Shown here: in pieces, positions 9,002-16,059 of the stretch
Layout of the letters: each line of letters opens with the position of its first letter
Numbering within the stretch: the stretch's first letter is position 1
NCBI GenBank assembly: GCA_003251535.1
Contig: QKFD01000125.1
Coordinates: 1-37,504, forward strand
Length of the DNA stretch: 37,504 nt
DNA from: Chromatiales bacterium
GTDB lineage: Bacteria > Pseudomonadota > Gammaproteobacteria > Thiohalomonadales > Thiohalomonadaceae
Direction: 5' to 3'
The notes under the pieces: model-generated
What the model was told of the DNA's origin: nothing
Database searches by the model: none
The model's input: only the letters and a program-made list of their open reading frames with translations
Position numbers and translations under genes: made by a program

Positions 9002-9027
9002 TTGCAACCGCGGGATTCTATAGGAAC

Positions 9028-9270
9028 TCAGCCGCCTGCGAAATAGCGCTCCAGGGCATCGGGATCAAGGAAGTAGTGGCAGATCTCCCCTCGCTCCCCC
9101 ATCAGCACTGGCACCCAATGGCCGTAACGCTGCCTCAGTTCGGGGTCACTATCGACATCTATCTCATCGATCTGGAAGGGTTGCGGTCCACTGGCCAAGG
9201 GGCGTAGCTCCTCCTCCATGGCCTCGCATAGACCGCAACCCAACCGGGTATAGAGCGTCAGTCGCTCCAC
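9028..9270 (-). CDS. Glutaredoxin-like protein
   Basis: An 80-residue thioredoxin-fold protein of the glutaredoxin-family (DUF836-like) type. LTLYTRLGCGLCEAM has the redox pair Cys12-x-x-Cys15 after the first beta strand. The cis-proline region reads HWVPVLM. The residue before the proline is Val, as in other glutaredoxin-like proteins. It probably reduces a protein or low-molecular-weight disulfide, but the partner is unknown. The start GTG at 9268-9270 immediately follows the mucD TAG, so it lies in the same operon. The family is often found between mucD and lepA in gammaproteobacteria. Confidence 0.85.
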   Translation of the reverse strand: MERLTLYTRLGCGLCEAMEEELRPLASGPQPFQIDEIDVDSDPELRQRYGHWVPVLMGERGEICHYFLDPDALERYFAGG

Positions 9271-10698
9271 CTACTCCGGAACCTTGAGCGCCAAGAACAG
9301 CGGGCCGGAACGGCGCTGTACCAGCAGAGGCACCGACTTACCTGCATTGAGATCCCGTACCAACTGCCGGAATTGGGCTGGAGAGGTGATATCCACCCCG
9401 TTCATTTTGAGCAGGATATCGCCGGAACGGACCCCAGCCTCATAGGCCGGACCGGGCTCGATATCCTTCACCACCACCCCTTTGTCCCCCAGCTCCATCT
9501 GCTGGCGCTGCTCGGCCGTCAACTCCTCCACCACCAAGCCCAGCTTGCTATCGCTCGCCTTGCTTGATGAGCTGGCCGGGGCCTCAGCCAACTTCTCCTC
9601 TGCCGGCAGCTCCTCCAGTTTGAGGGAGATCTCTTCGGTGCGCCCCTCTCGAATCACCTTCAGATGGGCCTCGCTCCCCACTGGGGTACGCCCCACCAGA
9701 GGGGGCAGATCCGAGGAGAGATCCACCTTTTGGCCATTAAATTCGATGATCACGTCACCCACTTTGAGGCCAGCCTTGGCGGCTGGGCCATCTGCCACCA
9801 CCTTGGCCACCAGGGCACCGGAGGGGGTAGTCATACCAAACGATTCGGCCAAGTCTCGGGTTACATCTTGGATCAGCACCCCCAACCAACCGCGGGAGAC
9901 GTAACCCTGGTCGCGCAGCTGGGACACCACATCCATCGCCATATCAATAGGGATGGCGAAGGAGAGCCCCATATAGCCCCCCGTGCGGCTGTAGATCTGG
10001 GAGTTGATACCCACCACCTCGCCATCCAGGTTGAACAGCGGCCCACCGGAGTTACCCGGGTTGATGGCCACGTCGGTCTGGATGAACGGCACGTAGCTCT
10101 CGCTGGGCAGGGCACGGCCTACGGCACTCACCACCCCCACTGAAACCGAGTGGTCAAACCCAAACGGTGAGCCGATGGCCATCACCCACTCACCTACCTG
10201 GAGATTGTGGGAGCTGCCGATCTTCACCGCCGGCAGGTCATGGGCGTTGACCCGCAGGAGGGCGAGGTCAGAGCGGGGATCGGTCCCCACCACCTCAGCG
10301 GTCAATTCACGCCGGTCGGAGAGCCGCACCACCACCTCTTCCGCCCCTTCGACCACGTGGTTGTTGGTGAGGATATAACCATCACTATCGATCACGAAGC
10401 CAGAGCCGAGCGAACGGGACTCGATATCGGGCGCCTCCCCCTGTTCGCCATCAAAGAAGTGGCGGAAGAGGTCCTCCCAACGACCCCCATCGGGGAGATC
10501 CGGCATCGGGATCCCCTTTGGTAGATGGGGCATACCACCACCGGTATCGGCCTTGGTTTTGGTGCTGATATTGACCACAGAGGGGCCATTGTTGGCTGCC
10601 AGCTCGGTAAACTCAGGCAGTTCCCGGGCGGCAACAGACCCAGATAGCAGTAGGGCGGCAGCGCAAGAGAGCGCCCGCCACGTGCGGGGAGTAGACAT
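9271..10698 (-). CDS. mucD: Periplasmic serine protease MucD (DegP/DegQ family)
   Basis: HtrA-type protease and chaperone acting on misfolded envelope proteins. The protein has 475 residues. A signal peptide covers about 1-24 (ALSCAAALLLSGSVAA then ARELPEF). The trypsin-like domain has the triad His114 (LTNNHVV), Asp144 (SDLALL) and Ser217 (NPGNSGGP). Two PDZ domains follow at about 255-360 and 385-470, joined by a Ser/Ala/Lys-rich linker. It lies downstream of rseC in the sigma-E operon, as in Pseudomonas algU-mucABCD, so it is likely induced by envelope stress. The choice of the ATG is supported by the signal peptide. Confidence 0.96.
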   Translation of the reverse strand: MSTPRTWRALSCAAALLLSGSVAARELPEFTELAANNGPSVVNISTKTKADTGGGMPHLPKGIPMPDLPDGGRWEDLFRHFFDGEQGEAPDIESRSLGSGFVIDSDGYILTNNHVVEGAEEVVVRLSDRRELTAEVVGTDPRSDLALLRVNAHDLPAVKIGSSHNLQVGEWVMAIGSPFGFDHSVSVGVVSAVGRALPSESYVPFIQTDVAINPGNSGGPLFNLDGEVVGINSQIYSRTGGYMGLSFAIPIDMAMDVVSQLRDQGYVSRGWLGVLIQDVTRDLAESFGMTTPSGALVAKVVADGPAAKAGLKVGDVIIEFNGQKVDLSSDLPPLVGRTPVGSEAHLKVIREGRTEEISLKLEELPAEEKLAEAPASSSSKASDSKLGLVVEELTAEQRQQMELGDKGVVVKDIEPGPAYEAGVRSGDILLKMNGVDITSPAQFRQLVRDLNAGKSVPLLVQRRSGPLFLALKVPE

Positions 10699-10721
10699 GG
10701 GTAGACTCCTGAAGGTGTGCC

Positions 10722-11207
10722 TTAATCGGACGTGACGAAATCAACTTTGTGGACAGAGGGACCACCGGCATGGCGCAGGATGCGGGCATGCCAACGGGGA
10801 TCCCCGGCGATGCGATGGCTAAGCCAGAATAGCCATGTGAAACCGGCGCCGAGACCCAACAACCCGCCCAAGGCGGCGGCGCCATCACTACTGACGTTCC
10901 CCCATTGCGGGGCCAGCGCCTCAAACAGCAGACCGCCCCCCAACATGGCGAACAGCGGGACCAGGTAGACCAGGAAGGAGCCGCGCAACATCGTCCCCTC
11001 CTCTACGCCGATCACGACCGTATCACCCACTTGGGCGTCGATCCCATTTTCAGCCCGCACCCGATGGGGGCGAGCGGCAAAGAAGCGGGTCAGGGTACCG
11101 GTACCGCAGCTGCCAGAGTGGCAGGAGCTACAGGCGCTTTGGCGCTGGGTCTCGACCCAGGCGAAACGGCCCTCTAGGTGGGTAATTCGACCCGACTGCT
11201 CGATCAT
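10722..11207 (-). CDS. rseC: RseC/MucC-type membrane regulator
   Basis: A 161-residue inner-membrane protein of the SoxR-reducing/RseC family, which modulates sigma-E signalling and, in some bacteria, the redox state of SoxR. The N-terminal soluble part contains Cys26, Cys29 and Cys34 in the pattern C-x2-C-x4-C, typical of the family. Two membrane helices follow at about 77-97 and 108-130, then a short cytoplasmic tail. It lies between rseB and mucD on the same strand. The ATG at 11205-11207 is preceded by AGGA. The 146-bp gap separating it from rseB is unusual for this operon and contains a structured repeat. Confidence 0.9.
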   Translation of the reverse strand: MIEQSGRITHLEGRFAWVETQRQSACSSCHSGSCGTGTLTRFFAARPHRVRAENGIDAQVGDTVVIGVEEGTMLRGSFLVYLVPLFAMLGGGLLFEALAPQWGNVSSDGAAALGGLLGLGAGFTWLFWLSHRIAGDPRWHARILRHAGGPSVHKVDFVTSD

Positions 11208-11274
11208 TCCTGGGTCCTCGTGCGGCCGCTAGCAGCGGTGTGAAGCGCTCTTGCCCCACCGGCCCCGCAAGGGG

Positions 11275-11351
11275 GGGTGGGAGTTGCACTGCATTTATCA
11301 GACTTCGATGGATAGCGCAGATGGCAGTTCCCACCCGCGCACCATAAATGC
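11275..11351. repeat. Interleaved inverted repeats between rseB and rseC
   Basis: Two inverted repeats cross each other. Arm A at 11275-11287 (GGGTGGGAGTTGC) pairs with 11324-11336 (GCAGTTCCCACCC), with two wobble or mismatch positions. Arm B at 11291-11298 (GCATTTAT) pairs perfectly with 11344-11351 (ATAAATGC). The order A-B-A'-B' allows either two alternative hairpins or a pseudoknot, in the leader of rseC. The flanking 11208-11274 is GC-rich and contains no gene. Confidence 0.5.
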
Positions 11352-11353
11352 CG

Positions 11354-12373
11354 CTATTTTTCCCCACCCTCGCCCTGCGCGGGGGCGTGGTTTCCAAGGA
11401 GGGGACGAATCCCGCGACCAATCAGTTCCACCGTCGCTACCGGGACCTCCCCCACCACCGTCACCCGGTGGTCACCCACTATCCGTGCATAGGCGTTGAC
11501 CGCCCCCATGCGGGTGGAACCAAGGAAAGGGTTGCTCCCCACCCGGTGGGGCTCAATGAAGGCGGAGACAGAGGCGAGGCCGTCAGAGAAAACCATGTGC
11601 TCCACCGCCGGCCCGACCCCAGGCATGTTGTGACGCCGACGCACATCCAGCGTGAACCCTTGCGGTAGCTGGGTGGCCTCCCACTGCGCCTCATAGGCGG
11701 GCCTTTGACCATCCTCACTGGCGGTCTGCCAGGTGAGTCCGCGGCCACTGGTTTGGGGCTTCAACCGCTCCGGTGGGAGGCGATCCTCCACCGTGAGTTC
11801 GGTAAATAGCACCTGTTCCACCACCTCAGAGGAGGGATCGATCAGCCGCGACTTCAGCATCAGCCCCGATTGGGTATCCACCCATAACTCCAATCCATAG
11901 CGCAATTTGTCGTGGGGCTGAACCAGGAGTTCGATCGCCTCGCGGTCAGCCACGCGGTCTATCCCGCCTAGGGAGAGGGAGTAGTTACCGGCGATGCGAT
12001 CAACATTGGGGGCGATGGCGAGGGGCAGCGGCCGTTCTGGACCGGCGTGATCCACCGCCATGGAGTTGCTGTCAGGGATGATGCAGGTAACGCTGCCGGC
12101 ATCGCGGACCACCTCCCGCGAAGGGCCACTCAGGGTCACCATCCGCTCCCGCTCAACCCCATCAGCGGCACTGTGGAGCAGGCGCACGGCCTGGAGCTGG
12201 CCGCTGTGCTGGTAGACGAAGGTACCCTCATAATCGAGGGTGTGGGCCGCGGTTGCCATTCGGTCGAGCCACTGACGCGCCTCATCCACCTCATCGCCTT
12301 GGGCCGCGGCGGGGAGTAACAGAGCACAACAGAACCACAGTGCTGCACGGGCAGACTTCGGTTGAACGGACAT
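11354..12373 (-). CDS. rseB: Sigma-E factor regulatory protein RseB/MucB
   Basis: Periplasmic protein that binds the anti-sigma factor RseA and shields it from DegS cleavage until mislocalised lipids or lipopolysaccharide release it. The protein has 339 residues. A signal peptide covers about 1-26 (ALWFCCALLLPAAAQG). A large LolA-like domain starts with DYEGTFVYQHSGQLQAVRL and a smaller C-terminal domain follows (GFTLDVRRRHNMPG onward). It lies 11 bp after rseA on the same strand, the conserved order. The final residues are Gly/Glu-rich and differ from better known members. Confidence 0.94.
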   Translation of the reverse strand: MSVQPKSARAALWFCCALLLPAAAQGDEVDEARQWLDRMATAAHTLDYEGTFVYQHSGQLQAVRLLHSAADGVERERMVTLSGPSREVVRDAGSVTCIIPDSNSMAVDHAGPERPLPLAIAPNVDRIAGNYSLSLGGIDRVADREAIELLVQPHDKLRYGLELWVDTQSGLMLKSRLIDPSSEVVEQVLFTELTVEDRLPPERLKPQTSGRGLTWQTASEDGQRPAYEAQWEATQLPQGFTLDVRRRHNMPGVGPAVEHMVFSDGLASVSAFIEPHRVGSNPFLGSTRMGAVNAYARIVGDHRVTVVGEVPVATVELIGRGIRPLLGNHAPAQGEGGEK

Positions 12374-12384
12374 CGGTTCGACTC

Positions 12385-12951
12385 TCAGCGGCCACTCTCC
12401 TGACTGACCAGGCGGGCGTAGGGGATCATGCCGTGCATTCCGGAGGCAGCGGAGTACTCGTTGTGGTTGACGATGTAAGGGCCAAGCCGCGGATCGGGAC
12501 GAGACTCCTCCGAATCGGCTACCACAGTGCCCACTCGGAACGGCACCACGGGCGCAACCGGCGCGGGCGCCTCCGCCAGCGGCGTGACCAGCGGCAGCTC
12601 CTCCCCACCCGGATGCTGAATGGCGAGGATGGCCACCGCACTAACCGAGGCGGCCAGGGCAAAGCCGATAGCTCGCTTACCCAACTCATGGGCCCTGCGC
12701 GAGCGGGGAGGTGCCAGCACCGTCGGCTCCTGTTCGAGGGCGGCGGAGACCCGCGCCGCAAGATCCACCGGCACGCCGCCGGTGACATTCTTGCGCAGCA
12801 CGTCGCCCATGAGGTGATAACGCCCCCACTGCGCACGCAGTTCTGGGGCGTCGTGAAGGCGAGAGATCAGGCGACCCGCATCCCAGGGATCCAGCTCGCC
12901 GTCCACCAATGCCGAAAGCCGTTCTTCATCAGTAGCCATAGTCATACCCAT
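12385..12951 (-). CDS. rseA: Anti-sigma-E factor RseA/MucA
   Basis: Single-pass inner-membrane protein that holds sigma-E inactive until regulated proteolysis. The protein has 188 residues. The cytoplasmic RseA_N domain carries EERLSALVDGELDPWD and RAQWGRYHLMGDVLR, the sigma-binding helices. A membrane helix lies at about 94-112 (AIGFALAASVSAVAILAI). The periplasmic part is short and Pro/Ala-rich, ending in the segment that should contact RseB. ATG codons at 12951, 12945 and 12939 are all possible starts; the first is given. It follows rpoE by 39 bp. Confidence 0.93.
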   Translation of the reverse strand: MGMTMATDEERLSALVDGELDPWDAGRLISRLHDAPELRAQWGRYHLMGDVLRKNVTGGVPVDLAARVSAALEQEPTVLAPPRSRRAHELGKRAIGFALAASVSAVAILAIQHPGGEELPLVTPLAEAPAPVAPVVPFRVGTVVADSEESRPDPRLGPYIVNHNEYSAASGMHGMIPYARLVSQESGR

Positions 12952-12990
12952 TCGCAGAGGTCGCAGAATGACGACGTGTTGTTCCCTTTG

Positions 12991-13563
12991 TCACTCAAGG
13001 AGTGGCCGAAGTTTCTTATCAATGGCCTCGCGGGCACGAAAAATACGTGAACGCACCGTTCCGATAGGACACTCCATAGTCTGCGCGATCTCCTCATAGG
13101 AGAGTCCCTCCAATTCGCGCAGGGTAATGGCCGTCCGTAACTCCTCAGGCAGTGCCTCGATCGCCTGAAAAATGACCTGTTCTATCTCATCAGTCAGCGC
13201 AATGTGCTCCGGTGAATCACCCACCTTGAGCGCTGACTCGCCATCGAACTGTGCCGCATCCTCGGCGTCGATATCGGTATCGGGCGGGCGTCGCCCCTGC
13301 GAGACGAGATAGTTTTTAGCCGTGTTGATAGCGATCCGGTAGAGCCAGGTGTAAAACGCGCTCTCGCCCCGGAATCGTCCGACGGCCCGGTACGCCTTGA
13401 TAAACGTCTCCTGTGCCACATCGAGCACCTCGGCATGATCACGAACATACCGCGAGATCAATTTGATGATCTTGTTTTGGTACTTGAGGACCAGGAGGTC
13501 GAAGGCGCGTTTGTCCCCCTTCTGGACACGCTCCACCAGTTCCTGATCGACGCTGTTGCCCAC
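12991..13563 (-). CDS. rpoE: RNA polymerase sigma-E factor (RpoE/AlgU)
   Basis: ECF sigma factor directing the envelope stress response. The protein has 190 residues, close to E. coli RpoE (191). Region 2 spans about 20-90, with LVLKYQNKIIKLISRYV, EVLDVAQETFIKAYRA and FRGESAFYTWLYRIAINTAKN. Region 4 spans about 130-185, with LRELEGLSYEEIAQTMECP and GTVRSRIFRAREA. The start is GTG at 13561-13563, preceded by AAGGGGAG. It is the first gene of the minus-strand block and is divergent from nadB, as in many gammaproteobacteria. A sigma-E-like promoter 50 bp upstream suggests positive autoregulation. Confidence 0.97.
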   Translation of the reverse strand: MGNSVDQELVERVQKGDKRAFDLLVLKYQNKIIKLISRYVRDHAEVLDVAQETFIKAYRAVGRFRGESAFYTWLYRIAINTAKNYLVSQGRRPPDTDIDAEDAAQFDGESALKVGDSPEHIALTDEIEQVIFQAIEALPEELRTAITLRELEGLSYEEIAQTMECPIGTVRSRIFRAREAIDKKLRPLLE

Positions 13564-13612
13564 AGGGCTCCCCTTTCAGGCATAAGGGTCAGACCTTAAT
13601 GCCTACAAATCG

Positions 13613-13640
13613 TGAGACAATACCTCTTACAGGTAGTTCA
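13613..13640 (-). promoter_or_regulatory. Putative sigma-E-dependent promoter of rpoE
   Basis: On the minus strand TGAACTA (13634-13640) is followed after exactly 16 nt by TCTCA (13613-13617). The known sigma-E/AlgU consensus is GAACTT, 16-17 nt, TCTGA or similar, so five of six bases match at -35 and four of five at -10. Transcription would begin near 13606, leaving a leader of about 40 nt before the GTG. Identified by eye only. Confidence 0.5.
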
Positions 13641-13772
13641 CCCGGTCGCGGTGGCTCCCGTAACATCGAGCCTATCTTAAAATAACCGGCGTCGGCCGAA
13701 CCAGATGACGGCCGCTGTAATTGGCTGTTTTTTCGAGTCATCCCGCCCTTGTCAAACGCGACCACCGTCCCC

Positions 13773-15410
13773 ATGGAACACCCCCCTCAAGCCCGCCACC
13801 GCGACTGCGATGTTCTCATCGTCGGTGCCGGTGCCGCCGGACTCACCCTGGCCTTGCAGCTGGCCCCCCATGTCCGCGTTACGGTGCTGGCCAAATCGGC
13901 CCTGTTGGAGAGTTCTACCCTTTATGCCCAGGGTGGTGTTGCTGCCGTCTTCGATGAGCAGGACTCCATCGACTCCCACGTCCAGGATACCCTGGAGGCG
14001 GGTGCGGGATTGTGCCATCTCGATGCGGTACGCTTCACCGTCGAACATAGCCGTGCCGCTATAGAGCGGCTGGTGGCGGCAGGAGTTCCCTTCACCCACG
14101 ACGAGACGACCCACTCCCTCCACCTGACCCGCGAAGGGGGCCACAGCCACCGGCGCATTATCCACGCCGCTGACTCCACCGGCCGCGCCATCGAGACCAC
14201 TCTGGCAGAGCTGGTGCACCGCCACCCCAACATCGACGTCCATGAGCGCCACATCGCCGTGGATCTCATCACCGCCGCCAAGCTGGGGCGGAGCGAACCG
14301 CGCTGTCTCGGCGCCTATGTGCTCGACCGCGAACATGGGATGGTCAAGACCTTCGCCGCCCGCTTTACGGTACTGGCCACCGGCGGTGCCAGCAAGGTCT
14401 ATCTCTACACCAGCAATCCAGACCTCTCTACCGGTGATGGCATCGCCATGGGTTGGCGCGCCGGCTGTCGGGTGGCCAACATGGAGTTCAACCAGTTCCA
14501 CCCCACCTGCCTCTACCACCCTAAGGCCAAGAGCTTCCTGGTCACCGAGGCGCTACGGGGCGAGGGGGCGGTGCTACGGCTGCCCGATGGCAGCCGATTC
14601 ATGCCACGCTTCGATCCCCGGGCAGAGCTGGCGCCGCGTGATATCGTCGCCCGCGCCATCGACCATGAGATGAAGCGCCTGGGGGCCGAGTGCGTCTATC
14701 TCGACATCAGCCACAAGCCGGCTGAGTTCATCCAGAGCCACTTCCCCACCATCTATGCCAAGTGCCTGGAGTTTGGCTTTGATCTCAGCCGCGAGCCGAT
14801 CCCGGTGGTACCGGCAGCCCACTACACCTGTGGCGGGGTGATGACGGATCTCAACGGCGCCACCGATCTCCCGGGGCTCTATGCGGTGGGCGAGACCGCC
14901 TTCACCGGCCTCCATGGAGCCAACCGGATGGCGAGTAACTCGCTGTTGGAGTGTCTGGTGTTCGGGCAAGCGGCGGCGGAGCAGATCCGCGCCCAGCTGG
15001 AGCAGATAGCCGCCCCCCAGGGCCTGCCACAGTGGGACGAGAGCCGGGTGACCGATTCGGATGAGGAGGTGGTGGTCTCCCACAACTGGGAGGAGCTGCG
15101 CCACTTTATGTGGGACTACGTGGGTATTGTCCGCACCGACAAGCGCCTCCAACGGGCCAAACGGCGCGCCAATCTACTGCTCGGTGAGATCGCCGAATAC
15201 TACGGCAACTTCCGCGTCACCAACGACCTGCTGGAGCTGCGCAACCTGACCCTGGTCGCCGATCTCATCATCCGCTCGGCGATGCAGCGGAAAGAGAGCC
15301 GCGGCCTCCACTACACCCTCGACTACCCCGAGCCCGACGCCAGTCGCCAGCCGCAGGACACCATCTTGGTGCCACCCAACTACCGTCAAGCGCCCCGCTC
15401 AGGGGGTTAA
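13773..15410 (+). CDS. nadB: L-aspartate oxidase
   Basis: FAD enzyme oxidising L-aspartate to iminoaspartate, the first step of de novo NAD synthesis with NadA. From the ATG at 13773 the protein has 545 residues. The FAD motif is [16 protein letters not shown], followed by YAQGGVAAV. The substrate-binding region reads [10 protein letters not shown]. Later motifs include [19 protein letters not shown] and [17 protein letters not shown], and the helical C-terminal domain starts near residue 430. A TTG at 13749 in frame would add eight residues. Neither start has a clear ribosome site; the ATG is chosen for length. The gene is divergent from rpoE. Confidence 0.96.
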   Translation: MEHPPQARHRDCDVLIVGAGAAGLTLALQLAPHVRVTVLAKSALLESSTLYAQGGVAAVFDEQDSIDSHVQDTLEAGAGLCHLDAVRFTVEHSRAAIERLVAAGVPFTHDETTHSLHLTREGGHSHRRIIHAADSTGRAIETTLAELVHRHPNIDVHERHIAVDLITAAKLGRSEPRCLGAYVLDREHGMVKTFAARFTVLATGGASKVYLYTSNPDLSTGDGIAMGWRAGCRVANMEFNQFHPTCLYHPKAKSFLVTEALRGEGAVLRLPDGSRFMPRFDPRAELAPRDIVARAIDHEMKRLGAECVYLDISHKPAEFIQSHFPTIYAKCLEFGFDLSREPIPVVPAAHYTCGGVMTDLNGATDLPGLYAVGETAFTGLHGANRMASNSLLECLVFGQAAAEQIRAQLEQIAAPQGLPQWDESRVTDSDEEVVVSHNWEELRHFMWDYVGIVRTDKRLQRAKRRANLLLGEIAEYYGNFRVTNDLLELRNLTLVADLIIRSAMQRKESRGLHYTLDYPEPDASRQPQDTILVPPNYRQAPRSGG

Positions 15411-15419
15411 CGGCATAGT

Positions 15420-15440
15420 GCCGGCGCCGTGGGCGCCGGC
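15420..15440. terminator. Hairpin between convergent nadB and ydbL-like gene
   Basis: GCCGGCGCC (15420-15428) and GGCGCCGGC (15432-15440) form a perfect 9-bp stem with a GTG loop, 9 bp after the nadB stop and 8 bp before the end of the convergent gene. A T-run (15452-15456) lies too far away for a classical terminator on the plus strand, so its strength is uncertain. The position between convergent genes supports a termination or 3'-end stabilising role. Confidence 0.5.
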
Positions 15441-15448
15441 CTGCACGA

Positions 15449-15772
15449 CTACTTTTTGATCCACTTCCCAGAGGGGAGCTGCACAAACTCCCCTGGCGGG
15501 GTCTTTTCGATCGCCTTCTTGCCCGCCAGCTGCTCCACGGCCGACAGCTCGATCTTGTTCTGCCGAGCGATATCCTGGTATTTGGCCCGCCGCTGGGCGT
15601 TGATCCCATCCACCAGCTGCTTCGCCTCACCCCCGCCTTTGACCGCTGCCAGATAACCGGAGGGGGTCTCACCCACCAGCCCCTGACTCTTGGCCGCAGC
15701 CAGATCCAAGGCCCAGACCGGCAGGGCGAGGAGACTCAACAGAAGGGCGCTAAGGATTGCCTTTGCTTTCAT
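15449..15772 (-). CDS. ydbL: YdbL-like periplasmic protein (DUF1318)
   Basis: A 107-residue exported protein. The signal peptide is AILSALLLSLLALPVWA (about 4-20). The mature part reads LDLAAAKSQGLVGETPSGYL and then a coiled segment with QRRAKYQDIARQN, the DUF1318 hallmark of YdbL. In E. coli YdbL is a periplasmic partner of the YdbH-YnbE intermembrane bridge. Here the order ydbH-ynbE-ydbL is the same, with a 13-bp gap to ynbE. The ATG at 15770-15772 follows AGGAG. A longer open frame to 15844 runs through ynbE and lacks a signal peptide, so it is not used. Confidence 0.88.
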   Translation of the reverse strand: MKAKAILSALLLSLLALPVWALDLAAAKSQGLVGETPSGYLAAVKGGGEAKQLVDGINAQRRAKYQDIARQNKIELSAVEQLAGKKAIEKTPPGEFVQLPSGKWIKK

Positions 15773-15785
15773 CCCGCCTCTCCTC

Positions 15786-15980
15786 TTAAAACAGCCCGCT
15801 GTCTTTGGAGAGCAGCTCATCCAGCTCTTTCTCCACCTTGACACGGATCTCGTGTTCGATTTTTACATTCAGGTTGATCGTGATCGGTTTGTCCGGCACC
15901 GCCACCTGGACGGTGGGCGTGCACCCTGCAAGGCCAAAGACCCCCAGGATCAGGACCAGATAGACACCCTTCATCGCCAT
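15786..15980 (-). CDS. ynbE: YnbE-like outer-membrane lipoprotein
   Basis: A 64-residue lipoprotein. The signal sequence MKGVYLVLILGVFGLAGC ends in the lipobox LAGC, with Cys20 as the acylated residue. The mature part TPTVQVAVPDKPITINLNVK contains the beta segment typical of YnbE, which in E. coli augments the C-terminal beta edge of YdbH and anchors it at the outer membrane. AAGGAG lies 6 nt before the ATG at 15978-15980; an ATG two codons later is also possible. It sits between ydbH (79-bp gap) and ydbL. Confidence 0.85.
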   Translation of the reverse strand: MAMKGVYLVLILGVFGLAGCTPTVQVAVPDKPITINLNVKIEHEIRVKVEKELDELLSKDSGLF

Positions 15981-16059
15981 GGTTCTCCTTTCGGACCGCC
16001 GGCAGCTTATCACACCGATCTGGCCGGTGGGCGGGACCGAACTCACGCCCAACCACGCC

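Noticed and set aside
12253-13050. 265-codon plus-strand frame across rseB, rseA and rpoE
   Set aside because: It crosses three well-recognised minus-strand genes and has no protein-family character.
13752-14519. Long open frame antisense to nadB (255 codons)
   Set aside because: It mirrors the codon periodicity of the well-supported nadB gene, matches no family and has no ribosome site.
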